Below, piece by piece: positions 32,221 through 44,900 of a stretch of 64,000 nt of DNA. The stretch is from Cyanophora paradoxa. Its lineage: Eukaryota; Glaucocystophyceae; Cyanophorales; Cyanophoraceae. Every line of letters begins with the position of its first letter. The first letter of the stretch is position 1. A program made the translations under genes and the position numbers. The stretch spans positions 43,886 through 107,885 of the forward strand of contig QPMI01000245.1 in assembly GCA_004431415.1 (NCBI GenBank), written 5' to 3'. The notes under the pieces are model-generated. The model saw nothing but the letters and a program-made list of their open reading frames with translations. It had not been told where the DNA came from and did not search any database.

Positions 32221-33188
32221 TCAGGAGAGCCTGCCCCAGTACTCGGCGCGGGGGTAGAGCTTCGCGAGGGAGTCCCACTGGACGACGAAGCGGTCGGCGA
32301 GGCGGTAGAGGAGGCGGCCCGTGAGGGAGAGCGATTTCACGCGGCAGATGCTCTCCACGAATATGATCTTCACCGGCCTCCTCCCCAGATACTGCCCCGG
32401 CGCCGGCTCAAAGGGGTACACATGCGGGACCGCGGGGCGGCAGGGTGGAAGGGGGTACGGCACCTTGAAGACGAGGGCCCAGGCGCATATGGGGATGCAG
32501 GTCCCGGGCCCGTTGCAGAGGACCTGCGGGTGGGTCGCACGCGCGGCGGGGCGGGGGGGGGAGGCGGGGGGTACCACGTCGGGGCGGAAGTCGGCGACGA
32601 CGCGGAAGGAGTGCGCGAGGGCGACGCCGGTCGTCCAGGCGGTCGTGATCCACGACTGGCCCACCTCGCGGCTCCGGCGCACCACCCTGAAGGAGACCGT
32701 CGTGCTCTGCGGTCCGTGGAGGGATCCGGTGGGGAACAGGCGGCAGCGGTCGGCGGGGCCGGGGCGGCGCACGCTCTGGGCGTCGGCGGAGTAGCGAGCC
32801 TCGGCCACGCGCACGACGCGCTCGCGGCTCATGTTGTCGGTGTCCGCAAGCACGTAGCAGCGCGGCGCGTACTTGCGCAGGTCCAGCGCGCCGAGCAGTG
32901 TGATCATCTCCGTCGTGTGGCCGCCTGCGGCGCGGCGGGCGTGAGCGACGCTACGTCACAGACGGGATGCGTCGCACCCGAGCCGAGGACCACCAGGAGC
33001 CGCGCGTGCGGTCGCCGGTCGCCCCGATCCACGCGCGGGCTGCTGACAAAGTACCTCCAGAGGTAGATAGCCAGGTAGATCGTGCCCCCGACGAAGAAAA
33101 TCATGTTTAATGTCTCTTTGCCGAGGCGCCCGATGGAGGCGAAGATCGCCGGGACCTCGCCCGGCGCTTCGTCCTCCATCGTCTCCAT
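32221..33188 (-). CDS. ALG14: UDP-GlcNAc transferase membrane subunit ALG14
   Basis: ALG14 anchors ALG13 at the ER to add the second GlcNAc to the dolichol-linked oligosaccharide. Exon 1 (METMEDEAPGEVP...) contains one membrane helix, IFFVGGTIYLAIYLWRYF, and ends in LGSG; a GT-AG intron joins it to GHTTEMITLLGAL, rebuilding the diagnostic GSGGHT loop. Then follow YVLADTDNMS, RRSREVGQSW, VLCNGPGTCIPICAWAL, IIFVESICRVKSLSLTGRLL and DRFVVQWDSLAKLYPRAEYW ending in GRLS, all hallmark ALG14 blocks. The stop is at 32221. It is divergent from EDC4, with 223 bp between the start codons. About three introns. No defects. Confidence 0.95.
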
Positions 33189-33411
33189 CGAACGCAGCTG
33201 CTCCGATCGCCCGCACGCGCCTTTCGCCTAGCTACGAACGCTCTGCTCACACGGCGCGGGCTGGCGGCAAATTTCGGCGGCCGAAAGTGGGTACGGTGAC
33301 TTGAAACTGTCCCGCTCGACCGAAGACCGTAAGGTCGACGTCGGAGTTCGCGCTGTTCGCTAGTCAAGGGTCGAAGTTCGCTAGTTCGCGCCCGGGAGGA
33401 TCGGCAGCAGA

Positions 33412-36400
33412 ATGGAGGACTGGAGGACGGCGCTCTTCGGCAGCGCAGGCTCCCCGCCGTCGCTCCCCGTCGCTCTCGACGTGCGTGCTCGACTCGCCTC
33501 CGACGCCCGCGTATGCCTCCTCGCGCCCTGACACACGCGCCAGGTCACGGCGCCCGCCGTCGCACGGCTCTTTGCGGCGATACCCGACGCCGTCCCCCCG
33601 ACTGTCCCGGTGCCTCCGATGCCCGTCCTGGCGATCCCAGCGGAGCCGGCGACGCCGGCGGAGCCCGTCCTCCCGCCGGCCCATGCCATCGAGGTCCTTC
33701 CCGCCCACTGCCGGGGCGTCGGGCCGCCTTCCGACGCGCGGACTGGCAGATTCAAACGGGAGGCCCGGCCGCGGCGGCCGCGCACGACAGCGCGGCCTCC
33801 TCCACGCCGTCTGTGACGCCGTCCCGCGCCCCGTTCCACGCGCCCTCGCCGTTCGACTCCACGGGCCGGCGCGCCCTTTTCCGGCGCCGCTTCCTTTCCT
33901 TTTCCTTTGCCGAGCGGGGGCGGGGCCCCGGGCGCAGGTCCTCGAACCCGCACCCGGTGCCCGGGACGAAGCTGGAGGGCGCCGACGTCGTGTACCGCCC
34001 CGTCCTCACGAAGGAGACCGAGTCCGAGGAGCGCCAGATGCAGGCGAGCCGCCCCGGCCCGCCGCCGATTGCGCCCCGCCGCCCGCCGCGCCGCCGACGG
34101 ACGGTCGCGGGGCCGATCGAGCGCAGGTGACGCCGATCACGCTCTACCAGACGGAGGTGACGTACCAGCACGGCGCCCTCATCGCCGTCAACAACAACTA
34201 CATCTGCTATGCCATCCGCGGTCCGCCCCGCCCGGCCCCGCGCCCCGCGCCGCGCCGCGCACGGGGCGACGGGCGGCGGCGTACGCGCGCAGGCGGGCAC
34301 ATCCGGGTGATCAACAAGAACAGCGGGCAGCGGACGCTGCTGAAGGGCCACACGGCGGCCGTCGTGGACCTCAAGTTCTACGCCCCGACGTCGAGCTCCT
34401 CGCCAGGCCCGCCCCGCCCCGCCCGCCCGCGCAAGCGCCCGCGCCCGCGCCGCCGGCGCCGAGCGGGCTCGCAGCGTGGGGCGGGACGGCGTGCTGAACG
34501 TGTGGCGCGTCTTCGAGGCCGCGGACGACGCCATCGGGTGCCCCCGCCCCCGCCCCCACCCCAGGCCGGGGCGGCGCCTCTCGAGCGCGCGGGGCGGCGG
34601 CGGCAGGCACGAGGTGGCCTTCTCCGCGCCGGCGTCGGAGGACGGCGGGGCGGGGGTCCGCGACATCTACCGGCGCCTCGCGTGGCACCCCCACAACACC
34701 CTCATGTTCGCCACCGCCGCCGCCGCCGACGGTCCGACCCGCCGCCCCGCCCGCCCCGCGTAGCTGCGCGCGCGTCGAGCGGGCGGGGGCGGCAGCGACG
34801 GTGTGGGTGTGGCGGGCGGCGGCGGGCGGCCGGGCGGCGCAGTGCGTCTCGAAGTGCCTTCTCGCCGGCTCCTCCGACGTGCGCCGCCCCGCCCCGCCCG
34901 CCCCGCCCCGCGCCGGGCGCCCCGCGGGGGCCGACGCGGGGCAGGTGGGGACGTGGCGTTCTCTGGGACGGGCGGCTGGCGGCGACGGCCTGCGCCGACG
35001 GCCGCGTCCGCGTCTACGAGGTCGCCCGCTGCGCCCCGGCCGGCGGCCCCGCCGGGCCGACGACGGCCCCGCCCTCGCCTCGGCCGCCCCGCGCGCGAGG
35101 TCGAGGCGCACCCCGGCCGCGGCGTCACCGCCGTGCTCTTCGCCGGCGCCCACCGCTACCACGCCCAGCAGGCCCGCCCCGCCCCGCCCCCGTCTCTTTC
35201 GCACGGCCCTGCGCTGAGGCAGTGGGGGCGGCAGACGGGCGGCGGGGCTGCCTTCGCCGCGTCCCGCCTCATGATCACCGGCGCCTCCAACAACGCCGAG
35301 TGCGCCCCGCCCCGCCCCGATCCGGCCCGCCCCGCTCGCCTCCTGCCGCCCCGGCGGCCGACGCGGCGGCAGGTTCTGCGTCTTCGAGTGCACCGGCTGG
35401 ACCCGCGTGCAGGTCGGCCCGAGCCCGCCGCCCCCGCGCGCCCGCCCCGCCGCCTGACGGCGGGGCAGCGGCTGGTGCTCGAGATCGGCCCCCCGGAGGC
35501 GCCCCTCCCCTTCTACAACCTCGCCGCCTGCGACCCCTCCGGTGCCGCCCCGCGCCCCGCGCCCCCGCCTCCCTGCCCCTAGGCTCCCCGGGCTGAGGCG
35601 GGCGGCCTGGGGCTAGGCTCGGTGCTGCTGGTGGCGAACACGACGCAGAACGCGCTCTACGCACTCCACGTCGGCTCCCACGGCTTCGACCTCGCCACAG
35701 AGGCCCGCCCGCCCGCCCGGGCCCTCCCTCCCGCCCCGACGGGCCGCTGAGTGAGCCGCGCGGCGCCGATCGCAGTTCGCGGTGACGCAGCCGATCGTCT
35801 CGTTCTGCGTGGCGTGCCAGTACCGCCCGCGGGCGACGCCGGCGGCCCCCGCGGGGCACGCGGGGCACGCCGCGACGCCCCCGCGCGGCGCCGTCGCCTC
35901 GGAGCTCCACGTGCGCTGCCCGCCCCGCCCCCCGGCCCCCGCAATCGGCCCCTAACCGGCTCCGGATCGCGCAGATCTACTGCGTGCAGACGAAGGCGAT
36001 CCAGCAGTACCACCTGCGGCTGGAGCACTGCGCCCCGCCCCCGGCGCACCTCTCGAACGCCTCGTCGGGCCACGGGCCGCACACCCCGCATGGCACGCCG
36101 CACGGGACGCCGCACGCGCTGCCGCCGCAGGCGCCGCACGTGGGGTCGGCGTCGCGGCCGCAGACGCCGCGGACGAACGACGCGGCCGGCATCCGCATGT
36201 CCGAGGCCGTCCGCAACGACGGGCCCCAGACCCTCCTCCCCGCCCTCCCCGGCTCCCCTCCCAGGCCGAGGCCGCCCGCCCACGCCGCCCGCCCCCGCCG
36301 CCTCCGCCGGCTCCCCCGCCCCGCACCCCGCCGCCCCCGCCTCCGCCGTCGCCGTCGCCAGCGCCGCCCGCGGCCCGCCCCGCGCAGCGCCTCGAACCCG

Positions 36401-38567
36401 ACGTCACCGCCCCGCCGGCGGCGGCGGCGCGGCCGGGGAGCCCCGGGAGGTCCCGCCCAAGTCCGCGAGCCCCTTGAACGTGCACCGGGGCGCCGCGACG
36501 GCGGCGGCGGCGGCGGCGGGGCCGGCGGAGCCGCCGTCGCCCTCGTCGTCGTCGGCGCTGCCGCCGGCGCCGGCGGCGGGGGCGGCGGACGTGCAGCGGG
36601 CGGTAGTGAAGGAGCTGCGGCGCCTCGAGGAGAAGCTCGAGCGCGTCATCGTCCAGCAGACCGAGAAGCACGGTCCGCCCCCGCCCCGCTTCTCCCGCCC
36701 CTCCCTCCCCGCCCCGGTGCGAGGGGGCGGGGCCGGGGGGGCAGTGGCGCGGCTGGAGAAGGAGCGGACGGAGCGGGAGCGGGCGGAGCGGGAGCGGCAG
36801 GAGCGCCTCCTCACCGCCGTCTCCCAGACCATCCACTCGTCCGCCCCGCCCGCCCGCCCCGCCCGCTCGGGGCGTCGTGCGAGCCGGGGCGGGGGGCGGG
36901 CGGGGCAGGACGCTGCCGCAGCAGCTCGAGGCGATCGTGGGGCGGAGCCTGCAGGCGATGGGCCCCGCGCTGCGCGCCGAGACGGACGCGGCGGTGGCGC
37001 GGGCGGTGGCGGAGGCGACGCGGGGCGGGGGGCCGCTGGCGAACGCGGTGCTGGCGGGGGTGGCCCCCAAGGTGGAGCGAGCGGTCAAGGACGCCGTGGG
37101 CGCGGCGGCGGGGCAGATGGCGGAGGACGTCGCCCAGCGCCTCTCGGGGGCCGTCAAGGCGGCCGTCCAGGAGGGCTTCAAGGCCCAGTTCGGGGGCACC
37201 CTCGTCCCCGCCTTCGAGGCCCGCCTCCCGGCCCCCCGCACCGCCCCGCCCCGGTGCCCGCGCTGAGAGCCGGGGCGCTGCGCGCAGGCCTCGTGCCGGC
37301 GCATGTTCGAGCAGATCAACGCCACCTTCGACCGCGGTGCGCCCGCCCCGCCGCCGGTCCGCAGCCCGGCGCCTGGCTCACGCGGGGGCGGGCGGGCGGG
37401 GGCGCAGGGATGGACGAGCGGATCCAGAAGCCGTTCGCCGAGTACTTCCAGAACGCCACCGCCAACCTCTCCCAGGCCCGCCCCGCCCCGCCCCGCCCCG
37501 GGCGCCCCGCTATGAGCTGAGCGGGGGCGGCAGGCGTCGAGCGCGCTCTCGGGGGTCGCGCAGACGGTCACCGCGTCGGTCGCCGAGCAGCAGCGCGCCC
37601 TCGCCGCCGCCCTCGCCCGCCTCGCCGCCGCCCCCGCCCCGGCCCCGGCCACGGCCCGGCCCCGGCCCCGAGGCCTCCCTCCCGCCCTCCGTGCAGGCGC
37701 TCCTCGGGGCGGCCGGCGCGGTGCCGATGCCTGGCCCGCCGCCGCCGCCGCCGCCGATGCCGCCGGGGCGGCGGGGCCCGGGTCGTGGGGCGGGAGGGCC
37801 CGCGGGAGACGATCGCGCGGCTGGCGCGCGAGGAGCGCTTCGAGGCCGCCTTCAACGCCGTCCGCCCCGCCCGCCCCGCCGCCTCGGCTTGCCTCGCGGC
37901 TGAGGCGAGGCGGGGCGGGGCGGGCAGGCGCTCTCGGCGGGGGACGTCGAGCTCGTCGCGTGGCTCTGCGCCCTCGTCCCCGTCGACCGCGTCTTCGCCC
38001 CCGGCGCCCCGCCCCTCGTCCGCCCCCGCCCCCGCCCCCGCCCCGCTCCGCCCGCCCGCGGCCGACGCGCGGGGCAGAGCCAGGCGGTGCTGGTGACGCT
38101 GATCCAGCACCTGGGGTTCGACCTGAGCCGGGACACGGCGGCGAAGCTGCGCTGGATCCAGGCCTCGTGCCTCGCCCTCAACCCCGCCGTGCGCCCCCGG
38201 CCCCGGCCCCGCCCCCTCGGGAAGGGCGGGCTGGAGCGCGGGGCGCAGCGGCAGGAGGCGGTGGTGCGGGAGGTGGTGCCCCGCGTCCTCGGCCAGCTCC
38301 ACGCCCACCTCCAGGCCCGCCCCGCCCCGCCCTTTCGGCCCGCCCCCGCCCCGCCCCGCGCCCTCACCCCGGGGCGGACCGCGCCGCAGGCGGTGCAGCG
38401 GTCGTACGTGGCGGCCCCCGGCGACCTCAGCGCCGCCAGCACCGTCTCCCAGGCCCGCCCCGCCCGCCCCGCCCCGCCCCGCCCGGCGCGCATCCGGGGC
38501 TGACGCGCGCGGGGCGCAGCTTCGCATGGTGACGCACCTCGTGCACTCGCTCCTCAGCGGCCAGTAG
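33412..38567 (+). CDS. EDC4: Enhancer of mRNA-decapping protein 4 (Ge-1/Varicose-type scaffold)
   Basis: A scaffold of P-bodies that links decapping factors. From the ATG at 33412 (MEDWRTALFGSAG) a Pro/Ala-rich leader precedes WD40-type blades: TLYQTEVTYQHGALIAVNNN, RVINKNSGQRTLLKGHTAAV, GVLNVWRVFEA, TVWVWRAA, GRVRVYEVAR. Next is the family segment IYCVQTKAIQQYHLRLEHCA, a Ser/Pro/Ala-rich linker, a Glu/Arg coiled coil (LEKERTERERAERERQERLL) and the conserved helical C-terminal domain (MFEQINATFDR; MDERIQKPFAEYF; RMVTHLVHSLLSGQ). The stop is at 38565-38567. Many introns; some start with GC, e.g. 37476-37533, joining NLSQ|ASSALSG. The last 1.3 kb is duplicated at 48.1 kb. Confidence 0.9.
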
Positions 38568-38595
38568 CCGGCCGGCCGGCGGCCGGCGGCCTCGC
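37279..38595 (+). repeat. Source copy of a 1.3-kb direct duplication (EDC4 3' end)
   Basis: From TGCGCGCAGGCCTCG at 37279 through the EDC4 stop codon and about 28 bp beyond, this segment matches 48097-49432. Both exons and introns are shared, e.g. the 58-nt intron at 37476-37533 recurs unchanged, so the copy arose at DNA level. The left border sits at an intron 3' splice site. Confidence 0.9.
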
Positions 38596-38942
38596 GGGCC
38601 GCGCCGCGGCTCATGTGTCAATGTTTCATGCCTGGAGCTCGAGTGACTCCTGCCCCCGAGCTCGGGGACTGGGGCTTTTATTCGACCCGCATGCAAATCT
38701 CGTGAACGTTGCGAAGCAGTGCCTTGCACAGCAAACCTGCGAACTTGAAAGCGGTTTGCAATACTCGTAGCATGACAGAACGACGGTCCGCGACGAGAAA
38801 TACGTACCCCAGACGGCGGCCAGGGCTCAAGCCGCGACGATCCGGTTTCGCGGCGGAAGCTCAAAGAGATGGCAGAAAGCTCAAGCCCTGCACGGTGCAC
38901 AGCCGTCAGTCGTCAGCGGCGCAGCTGCAGCGCGTACGAAAG
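38568..38942. other. Intergenic region between EDC4 and the NACHT gene
   Basis: It begins with GCCGGC-rich repeats shared with the duplicated copy, then ordinary sequence. No gene recognised; likely the promoter and 5' leader of the downstream STAND ATPase gene. Confidence 0.45.
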
Positions 38943-41900
38943 ATGGGCAGCGCCTGCTGCAAACACGGCGTCAAAGCTGCGGCGACTCCAGCGAAAGGTA
39001 CGCGCTCGGGTCGCTTCCGATGCTTCCCTGCGAAAACGAACCGCCGCAGGAGAGAAGGAGATCGCGCGGGACGTCGGCCTAGGCCTCATCAAAGTTGGCC
39101 ATGGATGCACGCCGCCGCGGAAGGCTGCGTCTCCATCTCCTGCGTCTGCTGCGGCCACTTCGAAGCCGCAGGAGGTTGACAGGCCCAGGAACATCGATGC
39201 GGTGGCCCCGGCCGCGGCGCCGACGCCCGCGGCATGCAAATGCGCAACAGCAGATCTAGACCTCTAGATCTCGGATGTGGACGTGGCCATACCGATCGGC
39301 ACAACTGCTCCAGAAGGCTCGCCAGCTGCAGCGCCAGCTGCAGCTGCAGCTGCCGAGAGCACTAGTACTAGTACTGCCGGCCCAACGGCCCCAGCCCCGC
39401 TGCCGGCAGCGCTAGCGCTAGCCCCCTCGAGCTCGAGCTCGCAGGCACGAGCCGCGGCCGCACCGCTTGCTACAGCGACGCCAGCGCCAGCACAGGCTAA
39501 ATGCACAGTCGCAGCAGCGGCCACCGTCGACGAGCTCCGCTCTCTGCACTCGCTGGAGGCGGCGGTGTCGGTCGGACAGCTCGCGGGCCTCTGCGGTCTG
39601 CTCCGGGAGGCACGGCGACAGAGTGCGGATACAAATTCAACGGCTGCAAAGCACATGAAACAGTTGGCCCTTCTGGAGAAGATTTACGGCGGCGATGTGG
39701 AGGTGGCCCTCGCCGAGACGAAGGAAGCCTGCTTCAATGGTGCGCGCGGGGGCTGGGGACGGCCGCGGCCGCGAGCACGCGGCGTCGCGCAGCGCTGATC
39801 AGATCTCGATTCCGGCAGCGCTCGACGCGTTCGGGAAGCTCGACAGGCATAGTGCTGAGGACCTCTCGGATGCCTGCTCCATCGTTCGTTCTGGCGACCC
39901 CGAGCTCTGCTTTTACGTGCGCCGCTTTCACTTGCATTTGGTTATTATAAGCGCGTGGTGCACAGCTGAGTTGTCTGCAGCTGCTGGAGATACTCCTCCG
40001 CCTGAGCAGCGAGACTCCGCTGGGGGCGATTCGAATGGAGCGCATCGGGGCGCTGGTGGACGTGCTCGGCCGGCTGCCGCGCGGCACCCTCACTTCGACG
40101 CAGCGGTCTCGCCTCGTCGCCTTCTGCGTGCAGCAGGTAAGCCGCGCGGCCGGGTGTGCCGGGTGGCCGCGGCCGTCTCTGACCGCGCGCAGGTAAAGGA
40201 TTTGAGCCAGGAGGTGACAACAGGCGACGTTGACGCGCTTGTGACACTGCGGCTCGTTCCGGCTGTGCTCGCCGCGTTCGACTCTGAGAGCGACGGCGCC
40301 GCCTTCGCTGCCTCCGGTGCTCCGTTTCGCTGCGCTCAAAGCTGTTCCCCTCTCCAACCAACGCGCTCGACAGACGACGACGAAGGAGAGGACGAGAAGG
40401 CGGCGCCGGCCGCGGCGGGGCAGCTTGACTACGAGAAGACCGTGCGGGAGCTAGAGGCGCTGCTCCGCCGCTTCGAGAGATGCGGCTGGTGGCGAGCGGA
40501 GGCCGCTGCCAGCATCGCGCGGCAGGCCCTGGCGGCGGCCCGCTCCAGCTATAACCCCCTGCAAGACGCCTTTGTCCGGGCCAAGGCCGCCGGTGAGGCC
40601 GCTCCTCTGCCGCCGCATGGGCGCGCCCCCTGCAGCTGACCGCAGCGAAGGGAGGATCGTGCAAAAGCTCTACAGAGCAAGCAAGATCGTGATGGAGGGC
40701 ATCGGGAGCTTCGGCGTACTGACTCTCATCGATCTTGCCGTCAATTTCAAGGTGTGTGAGCGCTGCGGCAGGAGGGGCGGCTTGCGTTTGGCCTCTGACC
40801 AAGCGGCAGGACATGCTGACCACCGAGGGCTTGGCGGCCGACGTGAAGGAGCTCTGGGCTGATCTCGGCCGCATGGTCGGCGCCGGTTCCCCGCAAGGCA
40901 AGAAGTGCTGGTGCGTATCTTGGTGCTTGGGCGGCCGCCGACGTCAAAAATATGAGAGCTGTGCAGGTACCGGCCGGCGCGACTGCTGACAGCACTCGCC
41001 GAGCGAGGTCACGCAGAGGAGCTGCAGGCCTCTCTGGAGGCAATAGGCGGCGCCGTCGTCGTCGTTGCGCAGCCGAAGCTCGCCGCCGCCCTCGCCGCCG
41101 CCCTTGTGCTGGTGCGTGGGCACGGTATTTAATTATGTGGGGTGCCGGCGCGACGGCAGTGCAGGCCGTGGAGGCCACCGGAGGGGATTCCGAGGCAGCT
41201 TTGGCCTCTGTGAAGGTCGCCGGCGTGTTGATCGATGCGGCGCATGCTGCAGCCGTGTCGGAAGAGAAGACTCGATCTCGCGAGGTGGCGATCAAGTCGG
41301 CAGTGGCCGCAGCGCAGGCGCTCGCGAGCATCGCGGCGTCCGAGTGCGGCGGCGCAGCGGCGGAGATGGCGGCGGAGCGGCTTCGGTCGCTGGCGCTGAA
41401 GGAGGATCGTGTTGCCAGAGAAGCGACCGCAGCCGCTGCGCGGCTTCTCGGGCTTCAGAACTCGGTGCGGGCGCCCTTCGAATTTCTCTTGTTATAATTT
41501 CGTATACTTTGATCTCATATGCACTGCAGGATCTTGCAGCGCCAGTGTTCCGGCAGAAGCGAGCGCTTCGGCAGTCACCGTGTATGCGCGTCCAGCCGTC
41601 CACTTCGAAAGGTCCCTCGAAGTTGCTGCGCGCGGCGCTGGCGCGACTCGTGGCCGAGCCCGAGGAGGCCGCCCTTAGGAAGGCCCTCCACGCGGTCCGC
41701 CTCCTCGCACCCCACCAGCCCAACTTGCGATGATGAACGCGTGTGCAGTACGCAGGAAAGGAGCTGAACAAGCTGTCGGGCGACCTGCGCGATGCCGTCG
41801 AGCTGTACGTGCCGCCCAAGACGACGACAGACCCCGCCCGCCGCTGCGTCGTCGACCTTCTATCCCACACGATCGCCTTTCTTGCCCGTGCCCTGCCCGC

Positions 41901-44900
41901 TGCCGCCGAAGCTCTGCCGGACCCGACCACGGGCACGGCGCCGGCCCGGGCGCTGCTCATCGCGGGCGAGCCCGGCTCCAGCAAGTCGACCTTCCTCGCC
42001 TTCCTCCACCGCCGCGCCTGCGAGCAGTGGCGGCGCACGCACGGGCGGCCGCCGCGGGGTGAGGAGCGTCTGCCGGTGACGTGCCTGTTGCGGCTGCCGA
42101 AGCTGGGGCGCGAGGCGCGCGTCGGCGAGCGGGCTTCGCGCGGCTACAGCCAAGGCGCTGAGAGTGTCCGAGGATGCGCTTGAAGACATCCAAACCAGGT
42201 TCGCGTCCTAGGGCCAGTGCGATGGTCTTCGCTGATCCATTCGCTGAACTAGTCGCGGCCTGGTGCTGCTGCTGGACGCATACGACGAACTCGACTGCCG
42301 CGGCGGGCCCCCGCCGCGCCTCTGGCCGGAGAACGACCTCGCTGACTGGGCGTCGGGCGTTATCGTGACTTGCCGCAGCGCGCTGCTGGCTGTGCGGGAT
42401 GACTACGTCGAGCTCTTTGCACCGCGTGGCAAGAAGAGCTCGCTCGAACAGGTCCGGATCGCTGAATCCTAGGCCTGCCGTCCGGCCGCGGATCAATAAC
42501 ATTTCTAGCATACCTGCCTTCTTAGCACTCATGATCAGAGCATTCTCACAAACAGGTGAAGGAGTATTTCGAGCAGTTCACGAGGCTGTATGGGCCGGGG
42601 GCGTCAGCGGAGACAAGGGATGCATGCTGTGACTGGACTGCTGAAGAGTATCTCTCGCAAGTACGGCGCATTCCGGGCACGCTCTCGCTCACTGAAAACC
42701 CTTTCACCCTCAAGTGCGCTCTTTGTCATGTGCATTCGCTTCGAGTTCTCTAAAGCTGTGCGTGCAGCATGGTTGCTCGCACTCTGCCGAAAATTGTCCG
42801 TGCTAGGTCTGCGTGGAATCTTTCGCATTCGATCGTGAATATTTAATGTTATTATCAACGTTAACGCGCCGCATAGGGTCAATGTCGATGGGGCAGGAGT
42901 GCTGCTGACGATCCGTGAGCTTTACGATGCATTTGTGGAGGTATGCGGCTAGCTGATCTCGGCTACCTCGACGTATGAATTAACATTTGTACTTTGCAGG
43001 AGTGGTTCGATCGCCAGTGGGACCGAGTAAGAGACAAGGGCAAGGAATATGGCGTCGGTTCGCCCCCTTGTGTCCTCGAGCTCGAGCTCGAGAAGCTTCG
43101 GCTAATTATATACTTGTGGCGCGCAGACATTAGCCAGTGGAGGAAGAAGGATTTCTCGCAGTTCGGCCGGAGTTTCTGCAAAGATTTGGCCGCGGCGATG
43201 TTTTCGGTGCCGACTCGCAATGTTTTGGGCGAGGCGATCGCCGTGGCGCGTCTCGGTCTGAGCCGACTGCAGGCGTCCGTCTCCGAGTTCGCGTGCCCAC
43301 TACCGGAGGTCGCCATGCGAAAGCCTCGCTTCGCCTCAGCTCCCGATGCGAATTCGAAGGACGAGCGAGAGCCCCGAGGCGGCAGCGACCCGCTCCAAGC
43401 CTGCATCGACCTCTTCCAGAGCCAGGATAGCCCGATGGAAGTCTTCATCCGAGAGCAGTGCCCCCTCCTCCCCCTCCGCCCCTCGGGGGAGCAGGAGGAC
43501 GGGGCGACCCGGGCAGTGCACGTCCGATTCCTTCACAAGGTCACTCATGATATCATGATGATATGCATTAGCGATCTCCATATCGATATATCGTGCAGAC
43601 GCTGCTCGAGTACTTCGTTGCCGAGGAGATGTTCGAGCGGGTGCGTATTGTCGTGAGCTCGGAACTGATGTTTGGGATAGCTAACGTCTGCCATTCGCGG
43701 CGCAGGCTATCGCCCGGAACGCGCTAGCGGCCGGCTCCCTTCGCCGCTCCCGCCGCGCCAGTCTGTGGTCCGCGGCAGGCACAGGCCTGATCCACCGGTT
43801 GTGCGCCACATTCTCATTTCGCGCTGTACACCGTGGCACATCGTGACATTAACATTGATGCACCGTTCAGCCTGCTGACGGGGGAGCCGAAAATTTTGGA
43901 GTTCCTGTCCGAGTGCTGCAGCAGCGACGAGTTCTACCGCTTTGTGCGTGGCCATGCAGAGCGAGGACATCAATCATGGACGCGACCGCTGACCTTCATA
44001 ATCATCGCAGACTCTTCTCGGCCTTGTCGAAAAGAGCCGCGGACCACAAGCTGCTCGATCTGATTGCATCGCTTCGGCAAACGCAATGACCATCCTCAAT
44101 CGCGGTATTGCGCCCGGCTCTTTCAACCGCGCTATCCAACCGACTCTTCTGCAGCGGGGTACAGTTTTGCGGGCAGCTGCCTGCGGGGCGTGCGCATGCC
44201 GGGGGCAGATCTGCAGCGGTTGGAGGCGGCGGGCGCGGACCTGCGCGGGGCGGACCTCACGGATTGCGGGTTGCAGGAGGCGAACCTCGGGGGGGCCGAC
44301 CTTCGCGGCGCGAAGCTTGACGGGTGCACCGTCGCCTCCACGCCCGCGCTGTGGCGAAGCCCCGATCCCGTGCAGTGCGTCATCGTTGTGACAATGTAAC
44401 GTCATCCGGGGCGTCGTGCCTTTCCCGGTCTCGCTTCTTTTGTCCGCTTTCCACAGTTGCGACACGCGTAACTCGCCATCAGGATGGGGGCAAGCTGCTG
44501 ATGGTGGCGGAGGAAAGAGCCTCCAAGGACTGCGGCCTGTGGGAAGTCGAGGCGAAGACTGGTTCGCATGCGAAGAGGCGCATCTTGGAGTGGAGGCTCG
44601 AGATGAACGACGACCATGAACATGGGTCGCACGGCATCCTTCCTCTGACAATCTCGCAGGTCCCCAGCATTTGTTTCCCGGCCCAGACAGTTTTTTATCT
44701 TCTGTGTATCGTGGTCCAATTTTTCGCAGGACTGCTCTCGTGCCCTTTGTGCGGACAGCATGCTTAGAGTGTTCGATCTCAAAAAAGGCGTCAAGATTGC
44801 CGACATTAATCTTAAGGAGGCTCTCGGGATATCGGCATCGGATTTCACCTTGCAGAGCGTCCTGTTCGCACAGGTGCAAAATCTGTTCACCAAACCCGCT

